64,000 nucleotides of DNA from UBA4093 sp036676455 (GCA_036676455.1 JAKFCW010000101.1:13322-77321), one strand, 5' to 3'. Shown: positions 1 through 8,293, counted from the stretch's first letter. Notes: generated from the sequence alone by a model not told the origin. A program made the numbers and translations.

Positions 1-2
1 CC

Positions 3-125
3 GACAAGACCGAGATCCGCCACGCCTATCGCGCTGCTAGCAAGCAGCACCACCCCGACATGGGCGGTGACGTCCGTCAGTTCACGGCCATCCAGCATGC
101 CTATGACGTCCTGATGAGCCGCTAG
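3..125 (+). CDS. J-domain (DnaJ-type) protein, C-terminal fragment
   Basis: Only the last 40 codons are inside the window; the gene enters from the left edge in frame 3 and stops at TAG 123-125. The visible peptide contains HHPD in the order expected for a J domain: helix II (KTEIRHAYRAASKQHHPD), a glycine-containing loop, then a helix III-like stretch (FTAIQHAYDVLM). The HPD tripeptide is the motif that stimulates Hsp70 (DnaK) ATPase. Because the J domain ends the protein, this is not classical DnaJ but a J-domain protein with a C-terminal J domain. The N-terminal part and therefore the specific role are outside the window. Confidence 0.8.
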   Translation, partial: DKTEIRHAYRAASKQHHPDMGGDVRQFTAIQHAYDVLMSR

Positions 126-141
126 CCCAAACTAGCCTTTC

Positions 142-206
142 GTTGCTACAGGTCAGCTTCGCTTTCCTCGTTGCCGGCCGCGGGCGCTCCGCAACAGCCG
201 CGGCGC
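142..206 (+). repeat. Dispersed structured intergenic repeat, copy 1
   Basis: Begins GTTGCTACAGGTCAGCTTCG and ends GCAACAGCCGCGGCGC. The same core recurs at 8224-8269 (minus) and 30243-30288 (plus). This copy has about 20 extra bases in the middle relative to the others. GTTGC at the left can pair with GCAAC at the right and AGC-ttc-GCT forms an inner stem, so it reads as a REP-like hairpin element. The rest of the 229-base gap (126-354) holds only the ribosome-binding site of the next gene. Confidence 0.6.
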
Positions 207-354
207 TCACCCTTCCGAAAAGTGAATCACCGCCGGGATCTGCGGGTACATGAAGGCACGTGACCGAGGTACCAGACACTCCCGCTGCGACGCGCCATGA
301 TGGGGGCGTTGGGGCGAGCGCGCCTGCGGCTGGAAACGACGGGAAGGACGTGCC

Positions 355-2337
355 GTGCGAGATCTTCGAGGCAGACGATATTCCGTGGGGATCTTGCTCA
401 CCGGAGCGCTGATCCTGGCGGGTTTGCCCATGGGTACTCCGCTTTCCGGCATGTTTGCCGTCGGCTCCGCGCGGGCGAACGAGGATCCCGCGGCCTTCGA
501 CCGCTCCTACAAGGAGTCCGGGAAGCTGGCCGCTCAGCTGGCCCAGCGCTATGAGGGCGCCCTGCGGCAGACGGCGCTTCGCCTCGGTGAGGTGGCGCGG
601 CAGGACGCGGGCGCGCTCGCCCGAAATCCCGTGGCGATCGAGACGTCGCGCTCTCCCTGGCCCATCGTGACCTACGTCCTGAATGGCGATCGCCTCTCGC
701 TGATCCCGGAAGGAAAGTCCCACCTCTCGCCCGAGGATCTCCAGGGCGTTTCCGGTCGCCAGCCTCATGTCTTCCTCAAGGGATCCACGGTCCTCGTGAC
801 GGTTCTGGCGGGCTCGAATCGCTACACGACCGCCGAGATCCCCCTGGAGGCCTTCACGGGGCCTCTGTCGAGCATCTCGCTGGGAGGCGACTCCGCCCTG
901 ATGCTCCTCGATGATCAGGGCCGCAGCCTCGGCGCGAAGCCGCTGGGCTCCGAGGATCAGGAGCTGCTGAAGAGCGTCTCGACGGAGGCCGCGACCACCC
1001 TGGTTTCCAAGACCTCGGTCCTTTCACTGGCTCGGATCCCGTCGGCGGGGTGGACCGTGATCGTGCGCCTCCCGCTTGCCGAGGCCTATCGCGGCATCGC
1101 CATGCCAGAACTCGACGAGCGCGCCCTCCCCAACCCCCTTTACCTCGTGAAACGGACCCCGGGTGCCTCGCTGGAAGGGGTCGGCCAGGGCATCCTCTTC
1201 TCGTTCGGTGGGTTGGCCCTGCTGGTCGTCGCGTTGCTTCTGCTCCGGAGGCGCCTGCGCGATCCCCGCCTCAAGTCCATCCGGATGCCTTTCTCCGAGC
1301 AGGGCCCCTTCAGCGCCCCGCTATCGGCCGCCCAGACGGGAGGCCTGGCGGTGCTCGAGGCCCTGGTGGGCGAGAAGGCCGGCGCCATGCCCGACGAGAG
1401 GCTCGCCACGGAGAGGCCCAGCACCGAGCGACGGCTTGACGAACGGGCGCTGTTGCCTGCTCCGGCTCCGGCGTCCTCCGAGGGGGCGGCCTCCGGCGTC
1501 TGGCGCGATACCATGAAAGCCGAGGTCGATTACCTGCAGGCCGAGCTCCGCAAGACCCAGGAGCAACTGCAGCAGCTGACCCAGCAGCCTCAGCTCGGAG
1601 CGCTGCAATCCCGCCTGGAGAGCGAGCTGAAAGAGGCCGAGCGTCGCCTCGCGGTTCAGCAGGAAGCCGAACTTCGCGAGTTCTCCGAGGCCCTGCGGCA
1701 GCGGCTGGACCTCGAAGCGCGGCGCCTACAGGCACTCGAGCAAAACTCACGGCAAGCCCTGGATGCTCTCGATCGCAAGGTCGTCCAGCAGGAAGGGCAG
1801 ATCCGCTCGCACGTCGAGAGCCTCCAGTCCAAGTACGACGGGCTCTCGGATGGCCTCCGGCAGCGCTTCGAGCAGGATGACCAGCGACTGGAAGCGGTTC
1901 AAACCAAGTTTGATAGACTCTCGGAGGGTCTCCGGCAGCGCTTCGAGCAAGAGGATCAGCTGCTGGCGTCCCTGGATCAGGAGGTCGATCGCACGCGGGT
2001 CGAGATCGAGGCCTTGCGCGCGCAACAGGCGGGTCTGGGCGAGCTGAGCGAGAGCAAGTTCGGCCTTCTCGAAAGCGAGTTGGAGAGCTACCGCAACCAG
2101 GGCCAGCAGGCCGATCGCCAATCGAACGAGCGCATCGAGGTGATGGCGAAGGCGCTTCAAGAGCTGCATGCGGCCCTGGGCCAGGTCCAGTCGTCGAACG
2201 GCAAGCTGCGCCAGGAGGTCCAGGCCGCACTCGCGCAGGCCCATCAAGAGAACGCGAAGCTGCATGAGGAGCTAGGCACGCTGTCGGCGCGCGTGCACCG
2301 GGTGGTCCAGTTGCTGGCCAAGGGGCGACCGGCTTAG
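355..2337 (+). CDS. Membrane-anchored Cache-like sensor with long coiled coil
   Basis: 660 aa. GTG start preceded by GAAGGAC. Residues about 12-40 are a signal peptide or anchor ending in ARA. Residues about 45-250 look like an extracytoplasmic Cache-type sensor domain (pattern ...PSAGWTVIVRLPLAEAY at 229-245 is typical of the end of dCache domains). A second membrane segment lies at about 279-297, followed by RRR, then a Pro/Ala-rich linker and a coiled coil from about 385 to 655. The coil has a 25-residue internal repeat (LSDGLRQRFEQDDQ at about 497 and LSEGLRQRFEQEDQ at about 522). No HAMP, methyl-accepting, kinase or cyclase domain follows, so the output is unknown; a structural or scaffolding role is possible. 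The Cache assignment is by eye. Confidence 0.7.
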   Translation: MRDLRGRRYSVGILLTGALILAGLPMGTPLSGMFAVGSARANEDPAAFDRSYKESGKLAAQLAQRYEGALRQTALRLGEVARQDAGALARNPVAIETSRSPWPIVTYVLNGDRLSLIPEGKSHLSPEDLQGVSGRQPHVFLKGSTVLVTVLAGSNRYTTAEIPLEAFTGPLSSISLGGDSALMLLDDQGRSLGAKPLGSEDQELLKSVSTEAATTLVSKTSVLSLARIPSAGWTVIVRLPLAEAYRGIAMPELDERALPNPLYLVKRTPGASLEGVGQGILFSFGGLALLVVALLLLRRRLRDPRLKSIRMPFSEQGPFSAPLSAAQTGGLAVLEALVGEKAGAMPDERLATERPSTERRLDERALLPAPAPASSEGAASGVWRDTMKAEVDYLQAELRKTQEQLQQLTQQPQLGALQSRLESELKEAERRLAVQQEAELREFSEALRQRLDLEARRLQALEQNSRQALDALDRKVVQQEGQIRSHVESLQSKYDGLSDGLRQRFEQDDQRLEAVQTKFDRLSEGLRQRFEQEDQLLASLDQEVDRTRVEIEALRAQQAGLGELSESKFGLLESELESYRNQGQQADRQSNERIEVMAKALQELHAALGQVQSSNGKLRQEVQAALAQAHQENAKLHEELGTLSARVHRVVQLLAKGRPA

Positions 2338-2352
2338 CGGTAGCCGGCACCC

Positions 2353-2379
2353 GTCATTCCCGCGGAAGCGGGAATCCAG
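2353..2379. repeat. ATTCCCGCG palindromic repeat, copy 1
   Basis: GTCATTCCCGCGGAAGCGGG followed by AATCCAG: an inverted repeat (ATTCCCGC / GCGGGAAT) of a type dispersed in many GC-rich bacterial genomes. A second, longer copy is at 14889-14940. Both lie between convergent genes. Confidence 0.6.
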
Positions 2380-2396
2380 CGGATGAATAGCCAGAA

Positions 2397-2431
2397 GCAC
2401 GAGGCCCCGTCCACTGGACGGGGCCTCGTGC
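2397..2431. terminator. Strong hairpin between convergent genes, likely terminator
   Basis: A perfect 16-bp stem (GCACGAGGCCCCGTCC / complement) with a 3-base loop lies between the converging coiled-coil gene and the prepilin gene. The plus-strand side is followed by only TTT, so it is a weakly T-tailed but very stable bidirectional hairpin. Confidence 0.7.
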
Positions 2432-2451
2432 TTTGCGGGGTGGAATCCGGC

Positions 2452-2994
2452 TTACTTGCCGCCGACCACGAAGTTGGGGCCTTCGCCCTTCCCGTTGTGG
2501 ATCCAGACGGCGAAGTTGCGAACCGAGACGGTCGCTTCGCGCTGCATGTCGAAGATGTCGACCACGCTGGTGTTGGCGGACTTCCGGTACTCGATGGCAC
2601 CGACGAGGGTCGTGTCGGCCGCGGTGGCCGCGGCGACGCCGGCCAGCGAATTGCCGGCGCGAATGCCCTGGGCGTAGACGTCTCCGCCTGCTGCGGGAGT
2701 ACCCGCCGCGCCGCCCCAGGGGCTGGACTTGAAGTCATCCGGACGGTTGCGCTGCCACATGGTGGAGAACTGGGCGGCGGTCGGGTAGACGCCGAAGTTC
2801 TTGGCGGCAAACTCCTCGGCGGTTGCCGTTGCCGCGTTGACCTTGCTCTGGGCCGCGGTGTTGGCGGCGCTGTTCTTGGCCTGGTTATAGAGAACCGTGG
2901 CGCCCGCGATGACCACGACTCCGATAACGATTGCCAGCGTGACTTCGATCAGGGTGAAGCCGGATTCCGAGTGTTTGAGCCGATTTGCAGACAT
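2452..2994 (-). CDS. Type IV prepilin / pseudopilin (GspG-like)
   Basis: 180 aa from ATG 2994, preceded by TAGGAGAG; a longer open frame upstream adds 32 residues that would place the leader internally, so it was rejected. Class III leader MSANRLKHSESG cleaved before F-T-L-I-E (G at -1, F at +1, E at +5), then a hydrophobic N-terminal helix, the fibre core of pilins. Residues SSPWGG follow a R-P-D-D-F motif, resembling the DPWG loop of the T2SS major pseudopilin GspG. It stands alone downstream of the secretin block with its own candidate -10 element, suggesting strong separate expression, as expected for a major pilin. Major versus minor status is inference. Confidence 0.88.
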   Translation of the reverse strand: MSANRLKHSESGFTLIEVTLAIVIGVVVIAGATVLYNQAKNSAANTAAQSKVNAATATAEEFAAKNFGVYPTAAQFSTMWQRNRPDDFKSSPWGGAAGTPAAGGDVYAQGIRAGNSLAGVAAATAADTTLVGAIEYRKSANTSVVDIFDMQREATVSVRNFAVWIHNGKGEGPNFVVGGK

Positions 2995-3025
2995 CTTCTC
3001 TCTCCTACATTGGGGACCTTTCCCC

Positions 3026-3034
3026 ATATACCCC
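3026..3034 (-). promoter_or_regulatory. Candidate -10 element (GGGTAT type) of prepilin gene
   Basis: Minus-strand GGGGTATAT lies 32 bases before the prepilin ATG. The same GGGTA(T/A) core recurs before the lipoprotein operons further right. No convincing -35 is visible. Confidence 0.3.
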
Positions 3035-3086
3035 TTGGTTGGCTGCCTAAACGCGCGAACCGCGTGAATTCTTGGTGAGCTTCCGA

Positions 3087-3740
3087 TCAAGGAGCAGGAA
3101 GCGGTTCACCAAGCTTTTCCAGGGACCGTTTCGCCACCTCCCGGATGCTCGGGTTGCCGGCCCGGAGGTAGATGGCGCGCCACGTGGCGACCGCCAGCTC
3201 CGTGCGCGCGCCCCGCTCGTACATGCGCGCGGCGAAGTAGCCGGCCTCGGGCGGAGCGCCCGGGAGCTCTGCTGCGCGCTCGAAGTACTTGGCGGCCAAG
3301 AGGGGGTCGTCGCCAAAGAAGAAGAGGGTCATCCCTGCCTGATAGGGAAACCACCAGTTCGTCGGGTCGTGCTTGGCGCCCTTCGCAAGGAGGTCCACGG
3401 CCTTGAGGGACTCACCCGAATCTCCCAGTGCGAGCGCTCCGAGCTCGTAAGCGGCATGGAAGCGGGGATCCAGCTCGACGATGGCAGACAGCAGCGGGTA
3501 GAGGTTGTGAAAGTTCCGGCCATGCGTGAGCTGATAGCCCCAGTAGCCGATGAAGCGCAGGTAGAGGGCATCGGCGGCCATGTTCCGGAAGCCCATGGAG
3601 CCCAGTTTCAGCGCGGCGGCCGGCGGCACGGAGAGGAGGCCGGCAGGCCGCGCGGCGGCTTCGGTCTCCCAGCGAACCAGCGAGCCCAGGGCGCAGCTGC
3701 CCGCGACCAGAAGGACGAGGACCGAGCGGAGGGGTTTCAC
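3087..3740 (-). CDS. TPR-like exported or anchored protein
   Basis: 217 aa. GTG start at 3740 overlaps the TGA of the upstream permease gene by four bases and has AAGGAA just before it; the longer open frame reading back to 4739 is an out-of-frame shadow of the permease. An N-terminal hydrophobic segment (LVLLVAGSCALG) may be a signal or a poor lipobox. Then come helical repeats with TPR-like residues (AAYELGALALGDSGES, WFPYQAGMTLFFFGDD, AAKYFERAAELPG, AATWRAIYLRAGNP). Aromatic residues are unusually frequent in the first repeats. TPR proteins are common accessory factors of pili and secretion systems; here it ends an operon with an ABC-2 permease. Specific function unknown. Confidence 0.7.
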   Translation of the reverse strand: MKPLRSVLVLLVAGSCALGSLVRWETEAAARPAGLLSVPPAAALKLGSMGFRNMAADALYLRFIGYWGYQLTHGRNFHNLYPLLSAIVELDPRFHAAYELGALALGDSGESLKAVDLLAKGAKHDPTNWWFPYQAGMTLFFFGDDPLLAAKYFERAAELPGAPPEAGYFAARMYERGARTELAVATWRAIYLRAGNPSIREVAKRSLEKLGEPLPAP

Positions 3741-4498
3741 GGGAGTTCCTTGCGCGCGAAGATCAGGTTGGCCAGGGTGAGGAGGACGACGATCAGGCAG
3801 GCTCCGTAGGCGATCGCCCAGAGCCACTGCCCGAGGGCGAAGGTTTCGCCGTAGACCACCTGGTTCTTGAGGTTGAACGTTTCGAGGTTGGGCAGCCCGT
3901 AGTAAATCATGGTCGAGACGGCCTTGGCCACGGGATCCGCCTTCTCGCCGAACTGCTTGATGATCTCCGAGCCGTGCCCCAGGACGTAGAAGCCCAAGGC
4001 ATAGAGGATGCTGAGCATGGGCGAGGTCATGGTGGTGAAGAGCATGGTCAGGCCGAGCATGACCATGGCCTCGAGGCCGAAGAGGACCAAGGGGCCGAGG
4101 TAGATCGGCTCGAAGCGGCGGGTGATGAGGGCCATCAGGCCGTAGAAGAGCAGTCCCAGCAGGGCCAGCAGGCACCAGAGCGCGGCCGAGGAGCCCAGGA
4201 ATTTGCCCGTGAGGAACTGTCCCCGGGTGATGGGTTTGCTGAGGAGCGTGTAGACGATGCGCTGCTCGAGATCGCGCGAGATCAGGCGGGAGCCCAGGAA
4301 GACGGCGAGCAGGACCAGGAGGGCGTTGATGGTGCCCAGGCCGAAGTCCTGGATGATCTTGAGGTCCGCGCCGGCGGAGAGTCCGCCGAGCAGGAGGGTG
4401 AAGCCGATCAGCAGGGCTCCGAAGAGGGCGGCGACGTGGAGGAGTTTGTCTCGGAGGGCTTCCTTGAGGGTGATGGAGGCAATCGCGAGCGGGATCAT
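3737..4498 (-). CDS. ABC-2 type transporter permease
   Basis: 253 aa integral membrane protein with about six hydrophobic segments (roughly residues 17-40, 58-75, 108-130, 140-160, 165-185, 225-247). The pattern after the first segment, a cytoplasmic stretch with SRDLEQRIVYTLLSKPITRG, is characteristic of ABC-2 permeases, which export drugs, lipids or polysaccharides or act in gliding and nitrous oxide reductase loci. No ATP-binding subunit is in the window, so its partner is encoded elsewhere or it is an orphan. It follows the small lipoprotein gene by 5 bases and overlaps the TPR gene, so it is in the secretin operon. Substrate unknown. Confidence 0.8.
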   Translation of the reverse strand: MIPLAIASITLKEALRDKLLHVAALFGALLIGFTLLLGGLSAGADLKIIQDFGLGTINALLVLLAVFLGSRLISRDLEQRIVYTLLSKPITRGQFLTGKFLGSSAALWCLLALLGLLFYGLMALITRRFEPIYLGPLVLFGLEAMVMLGLTMLFTTMTSPMLSILYALGFYVLGHGSEIIKQFGEKADPVAKAVSTMIYYGLPNLETFNLKNQVVYGETFALGQWLWAIAYGACLIVVLLTLANLIFARKELP

Positions 4499-4503
4499 CT
4501 TTC

Positions 4504-5064
4504 CTATTCGACTTCGACCGAGATGGGAACCGTGATTTGCCAGGTGATCGTGCTACCGAACTGGTTGCGGCCCTGGAAGGTGACATTGGCCTGGACGTCG
4601 ATCTCGGGAATCTTGCTGCCCGAGTCCGGGTTGGTGGCATCGACCAGCTGGCTCGTGATGATTTGCCCCAGGTTGAGGGAAACCGGCGTCTCGCCCTGCA
4701 GGCGGGCCAGGAAGGGCATGATGGCGGTATCGACGCCATCGATGAAGAGCAGCTCGCCGTTCTCGAAGTCTCCGACCGGCGAGTAGTAATCGACCTTGGC
4801 CATCTGGAGGTCCACGGGCGAGGAGCCGGGGATCAGCGCGACGCTGAGAACGGGGGCGGTCTTGGAGACCTCGTAGATCACGCTGCCGTCATCTTGCTCG
4901 GTCTGCTTCCAGGCGATCTTGCCCTTGGTGGTGACGGTGCCGTCGATCCCGGAGGTGTTGAGGAGCCCTCGCCAGTAGGAGGCCGTGCAGCCCGTGGCGA
5001 GCAGCATGGAGGCGAGCAGCAGGGTGGCGAGCAGGAGGGAAGGAAGCTTAAGCGGCCGCATCAT
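4504..5064 (-). CDS. Small outer-membrane lipoprotein, pilotin candidate
   Basis: 186 aa. Two adjacent ATG codons; GGAGA about six bases upstream supports the first or second. Signal peptide with lipobox LLATGC (Cys26) and no Asp after Cys, so outer-membrane retention is expected by the E. coli rule. The mature part is beta-rich (SVALIPGSSPVDLQMAKVDYY; NVTFQGRNQFGSTITWQITV) with no family I can name; it resembles LEA/immunoglobulin-like lipoproteins only loosely. Its 5' end overlaps the 3' end of the secretin gene by 17 bases, indicating translational coupling. A lipoprotein coupled to a secretin is often a pilotin for secretin assembly; that role is inference. Confidence 0.75.
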   Translation of the reverse strand: MMRPLKLPSLLLATLLLASMLLATGCTASYWRGLLNTSGIDGTVTTKGKIAWKQTEQDDGSVIYEVSKTAPVLSVALIPGSSPVDLQMAKVDYYSPVGDFENGELLFIDGVDTAIMPFLARLQGETPVSLNLGQIITSQLVDATNPDSGSKIPEIDVQANVTFQGRNQFGSTITWQITVPISVEVE

Positions 5065-6724
5065 TGACGATCTCCGGAGTGATGAGGATCTGAACCTCAG
5101 TGCGGGTCTGATCCACGACCGTGCGCTGGAAGAGCCTGCCGAGGAAGGGGATGTCTCCCAGGAGGGGGATCTTCTCGACCGTCTCGCGGCCGGAGTCCTG
5201 GATCAGGCCTCCGATGACGATGGTCTCGCCGTTGAGGACGCGGATCTCCTGGGTCTGGAATTCTCGCTTGCTCTTGAGCGTGGCCAGGATGTCCTGGTTC
5301 GTCGCGCGCTCTTCCTTGCGCACGACGGAGATGACGGGGTGGACGTTCATGGTGATGCTACCCTGCGGGTCGATCCGGGGAGTCAGCTCGAGGGTGATGC
5401 CGACCTCGTCGAGTTCGACCGTGCGGGTGGTCAGGGTCTGGTTGGCGTTCTGGGTGATGGTGGTGGTGGTCTTGCCGACGATATCGTCGGTGATCTTGAT
5501 GATCGACGAGCGGTTGTTCATGGCCAGGACCGAGGGGCTGGCGAGCACCTTCGCCTTGTTCTGCGAGACCAGGGCGTCCAGGGCCACCCGGAGGTTGGCG
5601 GCCTGATTGGTCGCGCTCTCGAAGGTGAAGCGGCCGTTGTCGGGGGAGTTGGTGTCGAAGTCGCCGCTGAACTGCTTGGAGCCGAGGCCGTAGCTGAGGC
5701 CGAGCCGCTGCAGGGCTCCCTGCTCGATCTGGACGATCTGCGTGCGGATCAGGACCTGCGGGGGCTTGCGATCCAGGACCTTCAGGATCTGCTCGGCCAG
5801 GGCCAGCTCCGACTGAGAGCCGACGGCCAGGAGGGCGTTACGGCTGCCGAGCGGGATGAAGCGGGGGGTCTGCTCGCCGATGGCGATGGTGTCCGTCTTC
5901 GTCGCGGGGAGCTGGCCGGGGGCGGTTCCCGCGAAGTCCCGGTAGGTGTTCTTGACGCTGGCGCCGGATCCGCTGCCGCCGGCGCTTGCTCCGCCAGCCG
6001 CCGCTCCGCTTGCCGCTGCTCCGCCGGACGGGGCTGCAGCAGTGGCGGGTGCGTAGAAGCTCGCCTTCAGGACCTCGATGGCCTCGCTGACCGTGACGTA
6101 CGAGAGCGGGAAGACGCGGTTGGGCAGGAGGACGTCCATGCGCTTGACCAGCTGCTCGACGACCTGCACGTTCGCTTCTTGACCCGAGACGATCAGCGCG
6201 TTGCTGTTGGTGTCCGGGCGAACCTGGGTGGCGAAGAGCTTGGCGGACTCGCCGCCCGCTGCCGTGCCTCCGGAGGATTCGGCCAGGACCGATTTGACCA
6301 TGGTCGCGGTGTTGGCGGCGTTGGCGTAGGACAGAGGGATGAAGCGGATGACCGGGCGGCCGTAGCGGCCGCTGCGGTAGACGACGTAGGTCGAGCCGAT
6401 CCGCTGCAGCTCCAGGCCGTTGGAGCTGATCAGGGTCTCGAGGATGTTGTTGAGCGGGGTGTTGAAGAAGTCGAGGTTGAGGTTCGCCGACTTCTCGCTC
6501 GAGATGGAATCATCGAGCGTCAGGTTGAGGCGCTTCTGCTCGGCGATCAGCTGCAGGGCCTCACGCAGCGAGGTGTCGCGCAGGCGGATGGTGAGCTTGT
6601 CCTCGCCTCCAGGAACGGAAATCTTGCTCTGGAGCGAGACGCCCTGCGCCATGGCGGGAGCCACGGATATGGCCGGCGCCCAGAGGGCGAGCAGCAGGGC
6701 GATGCTTTTGGTCCACTTTCTCAC
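5048..6724 (-). CDS. Secretin of type IV pilus / type II secretion (PilQ/GspD family)
   Basis: 558 aa from GTG 6724, which has GGGGGAC upstream and gives a clean signal peptide ending AMA before QG; an ATG at 6757 would add 11 residues but lacks a good ribosome-binding site. Order: STN/N0-like segment about 42-95, KH-like N domain about 127-200 with the NSNALIVSG pattern, a second N domain about 205-318 interrupted by an Ala/Gly/Ser-rich insert (227-256), then the secretin beta-barrel domain about 321-553 with VLASPSVLAMNN, VGITLELTPRID, GETIVIGGLIQD, and IPLLGDIPFLGRLF. It forms the outer-membrane gate for the fibre or substrates. Upstream are two prepilin genes, downstream the pilotin candidate. 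PilQ versus GspD cannot be settled here; no AMIN domain is visible, which leans toward a short PilQ or GspD-like form. Confidence 0.93.
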   Translation of the reverse strand: MRKWTKSIALLLALWAPAISVAPAMAQGVSLQSKISVPGGEDKLTIRLRDTSLREALQLIAEQKRLNLTLDDSISSEKSANLNLDFFNTPLNNILETLISSNGLELQRIGSTYVVYRSGRYGRPVIRFIPLSYANAANTATMVKSVLAESSGGTAAGGESAKLFATQVRPDTNSNALIVSGQEANVQVVEQLVKRMDVLLPNRVFPLSYVTVSEAIEVLKASFYAPATAAAPSGGAAASGAAAGGASAGGSGSGASVKNTYRDFAGTAPGQLPATKTDTIAIGEQTPRFIPLGSRNALLAVGSQSELALAEQILKVLDRKPPQVLIRTQIVQIEQGALQRLGLSYGLGSKQFSGDFDTNSPDNGRFTFESATNQAANLRVALDALVSQNKAKVLASPSVLAMNNRSSIIKITDDIVGKTTTTITQNANQTLTTRTVELDEVGITLELTPRIDPQGSITMNVHPVISVVRKEERATNQDILATLKSKREFQTQEIRVLNGETIVIGGLIQDSGRETVEKIPLLGDIPFLGRLFQRTVVDQTRTEVQILITPEIVNDAAA

Positions 6725-6860
6725 GCGAGTCCCCCATGGGCTTAAGCTAGGAGTCATGCCGTCATCGGGATGGTAGCAGGAGAGTGAGACGCATGGCTGT
6801 GAGCGCTGCACGCCTCCCGTACCCGGGAAGCAAAGGCTTGAAACAACCTTGCCTTGAGGA

Positions 6861-7430
6861 TTAATCCCCGATCTCGCCTTCCACCTGGCCGCCGGTCTTG
6901 GCCTGGGCGCCGTTGACGTAGAAGTAGCGATCGCCGTTGGCATCTGCGATGGCGACCGCGTAGAAGCGGGTCTGGGTCTTGATGCCGCCCTTGGCCAGGT
7001 CCGTGAACGTCAGGAAGCCCTCGATGTCCGCGGGGGCGAGCTGGTAGTAGTAGAGGATGCCGGAGTCCCCTACGTTGGAGTCGTGGCTGGAGTAGTCGTC
7101 GCCGCTCAGCGTCCGCCCGCGGATGCCGTCCGCGGTCTCGCCTGCATCGCCTCCGATGGCGGGGCCGCCCCAGGGGCTGACGGCGTAGTCCAGCGGACGC
7201 TTGTTCTTCCAGACCACCCGCAACTCTTCGACCGTGGGGTAATTGCCGGCGTTGGCGACGGCCATGTCCTCGACCGTGGTCTGCAGCGCGAGGACTCGCT
7301 GCCAGGCGTTGGTGTGGCCGGAGTTGTTGCGCATCTGGTTGTACAGGGCCAGGGACGACCCCAAGAGGATAGCGCCGACCACCAGGACCAGCATGACCTC
7401 CGTCAGCGTGAAGCCGTCTTGCCGTTTCAT
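6861..7430 (-). CDS. Type IV prepilin / pseudopilin
   Basis: 189 aa from ATG 7430, chosen because AAAGGA lies six bases upstream and the leader becomes the short MKRQDG; an ATG at 7445 would add five residues. Processing site G / F-T-L-T-E with Glu at +5, followed by a hydrophobic helix (VMLVLVVGAILLGSSLALYNQ). It has the same K/R-R-P-x-D-Y-x-x-SPWGGP motif as its neighbours. Located 137 bases (104 if the ATG start is used) before the secretin start and 21 bases after the preceding prepilin. Likely a structural or minor subunit of the fibre. Confidence 0.87.
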   Translation of the reverse strand: MKRQDGFTLTEVMLVLVVGAILLGSSLALYNQMRNNSGHTNAWQRVLALQTTVEDMAVANAGNYPTVEELRVVWKNKRPLDYAVSPWGGPAIGGDAGETADGIRGRTLSGDDYSSHDSNVGDSGILYYYQLAPADIEGFLTFTDLAKGGIKTQTRFYAVAIADANGDRYFYVNGAQAKTGGQVEGEIGD

Positions 7431-7451
7431 CGGGTGTCCTTTCATGAGGCG

Positions 7452-7991
7452 CTACCTTCCGCTCTGCACGTGGAAGAAGAGGCGCCCTTGGCCGTTGATC
7501 GGTTTGTCGCCGGCGACCATGTAGGCGGTGGCGGAGACCGTCGCTCCGCGTGTGACGTCCCAGAAGTTCGCGGTGCCTGCTGCCCCGGCATTGTCGATCC
7601 AGATGTAATGGAGCGCTCCACCGGTGCTCGAATCCTTCTCTTCTTCCTCGTAGTGCGTGGCGCCGTGGCTGATGGTCTGGGAGAGGATGCCCCGGTTGGC
7701 CTCGCTCGAGCCGATCACGGGACCGCCCCAGGGGCTGCTCTTGTAATCATCGGGCCGGCGCGCCTTCCAAGCGCTGCGCAGGGTATCGGGGGTCGGGAAG
7801 GCGCTGGTGGGGGCGTAAAGCTCCTCGACGAGCGTGCGGAGATCCTGGACCCTCTGGCGCATCGCGGCGTCTCCGCTCTGATCGCGCAGGGCCTTGTAGC
7901 CGTAGACGGCCGTGCCCGTGAGCAGGATGCCGATCGAAAGGGCCAGGCCCACTTCCATGAGCGAATAACCGCCTTCTTTTTTCCGATCCAT
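7452..7991 (-). CDS. Type IV prepilin / pseudopilin
   Basis: 179 aa from ATG 7991, with AAGGGAG seven bases upstream. Leader MDRKKEGG then Y-S-L-M-E (Glu +5) and a hydrophobic helix. RRPDDYKSSPWGGP lies in the C-terminal half, nearly identical to the motif in the prepilin at 2452-2994. This is the first gene of the minus-strand secretin block, divergent from pilC, and a TATAGT-like element lies at about 8049-8054 on the minus strand as a possible -10. Tyr at +1 instead of Phe is unusual but tolerated in prepilins. Confidence 0.87.
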   Translation of the reverse strand: MDRKKEGGYSLMEVGLALSIGILLTGTAVYGYKALRDQSGDAAMRQRVQDLRTLVEELYAPTSAFPTPDTLRSAWKARRPDDYKSSPWGGPVIGSSEANRGILSQTISHGATHYEEEEKDSSTGGALHYIWIDNAGAAGTANFWDVTRGATVSATAYMVAGDKPINGQGRLFFHVQSGR

Positions 7992-8293
7992 GCCTGACTC
8001 CCTTGCTCCGGCTACTGCCGCTCGTCGCCCGATCCGGCTTCCTCCTTACTATACCAACCAGCAATGCCCCTCTAACCAAGATGGCCGTTGGTGACCGATC
8101 TCTCAGACAAGCCTGGGGAGATCGGCGATAATCCGAACGGAAATCCAGTCGCCTTCAGCCTTCCGTGGGTTTCAGTCTCCTCGGCAACGGGTACTTTGTT
8201 GCTTGGTTCTGTCGGGATGCGATGTGCCCGCGGCTGTTGCGGAAGGCAGCGAAGCTGACCTAAAGCAACGTTTGCGCAAGGAAGAGGCCTGCC
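7992..8293. other. Divergent intergenic region between prepilin and pilC genes
   Basis: About 300 bases with no supported gene. It holds the promoter region of the minus-strand prepilin block, the second copy of the structured repeat (8224-8269) and, near its right end, the AAGGAAGAGG ribosome-binding site of pilC. Confidence 0.6.
8224..8269 (-). repeat. Dispersed structured intergenic repeat, copy 2
   Basis: Read on the minus strand this is GTTGCTTTAGGTCAGCTTCG followed by CTGCCTTCCGCAACAGCCGC, matching copies at 142-206 and 30243-30288. The outer GTTGC/GCAAC and inner AGC/GCT pairs can form a nested hairpin. It sits only 25 bases from the TTG start of pilC, so it would be in or near that mRNA leader. 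Confidence 0.65.

Noticed and set aside
3741..4739. N-terminal extension of the TPR-like gene to a 550-codon frame
   Set aside because: The extra 330 residues are out-of-frame reading of the permease and lipoprotein genes, rich in Pro/Arg/His; GTG 3740 has a ribosome-binding site and a signal-like segment.
4985..6745. 586-codon plus-strand frame opposite the secretin
   Set aside because: The minus strand encodes unmistakable secretin motifs; the plus frame has none.
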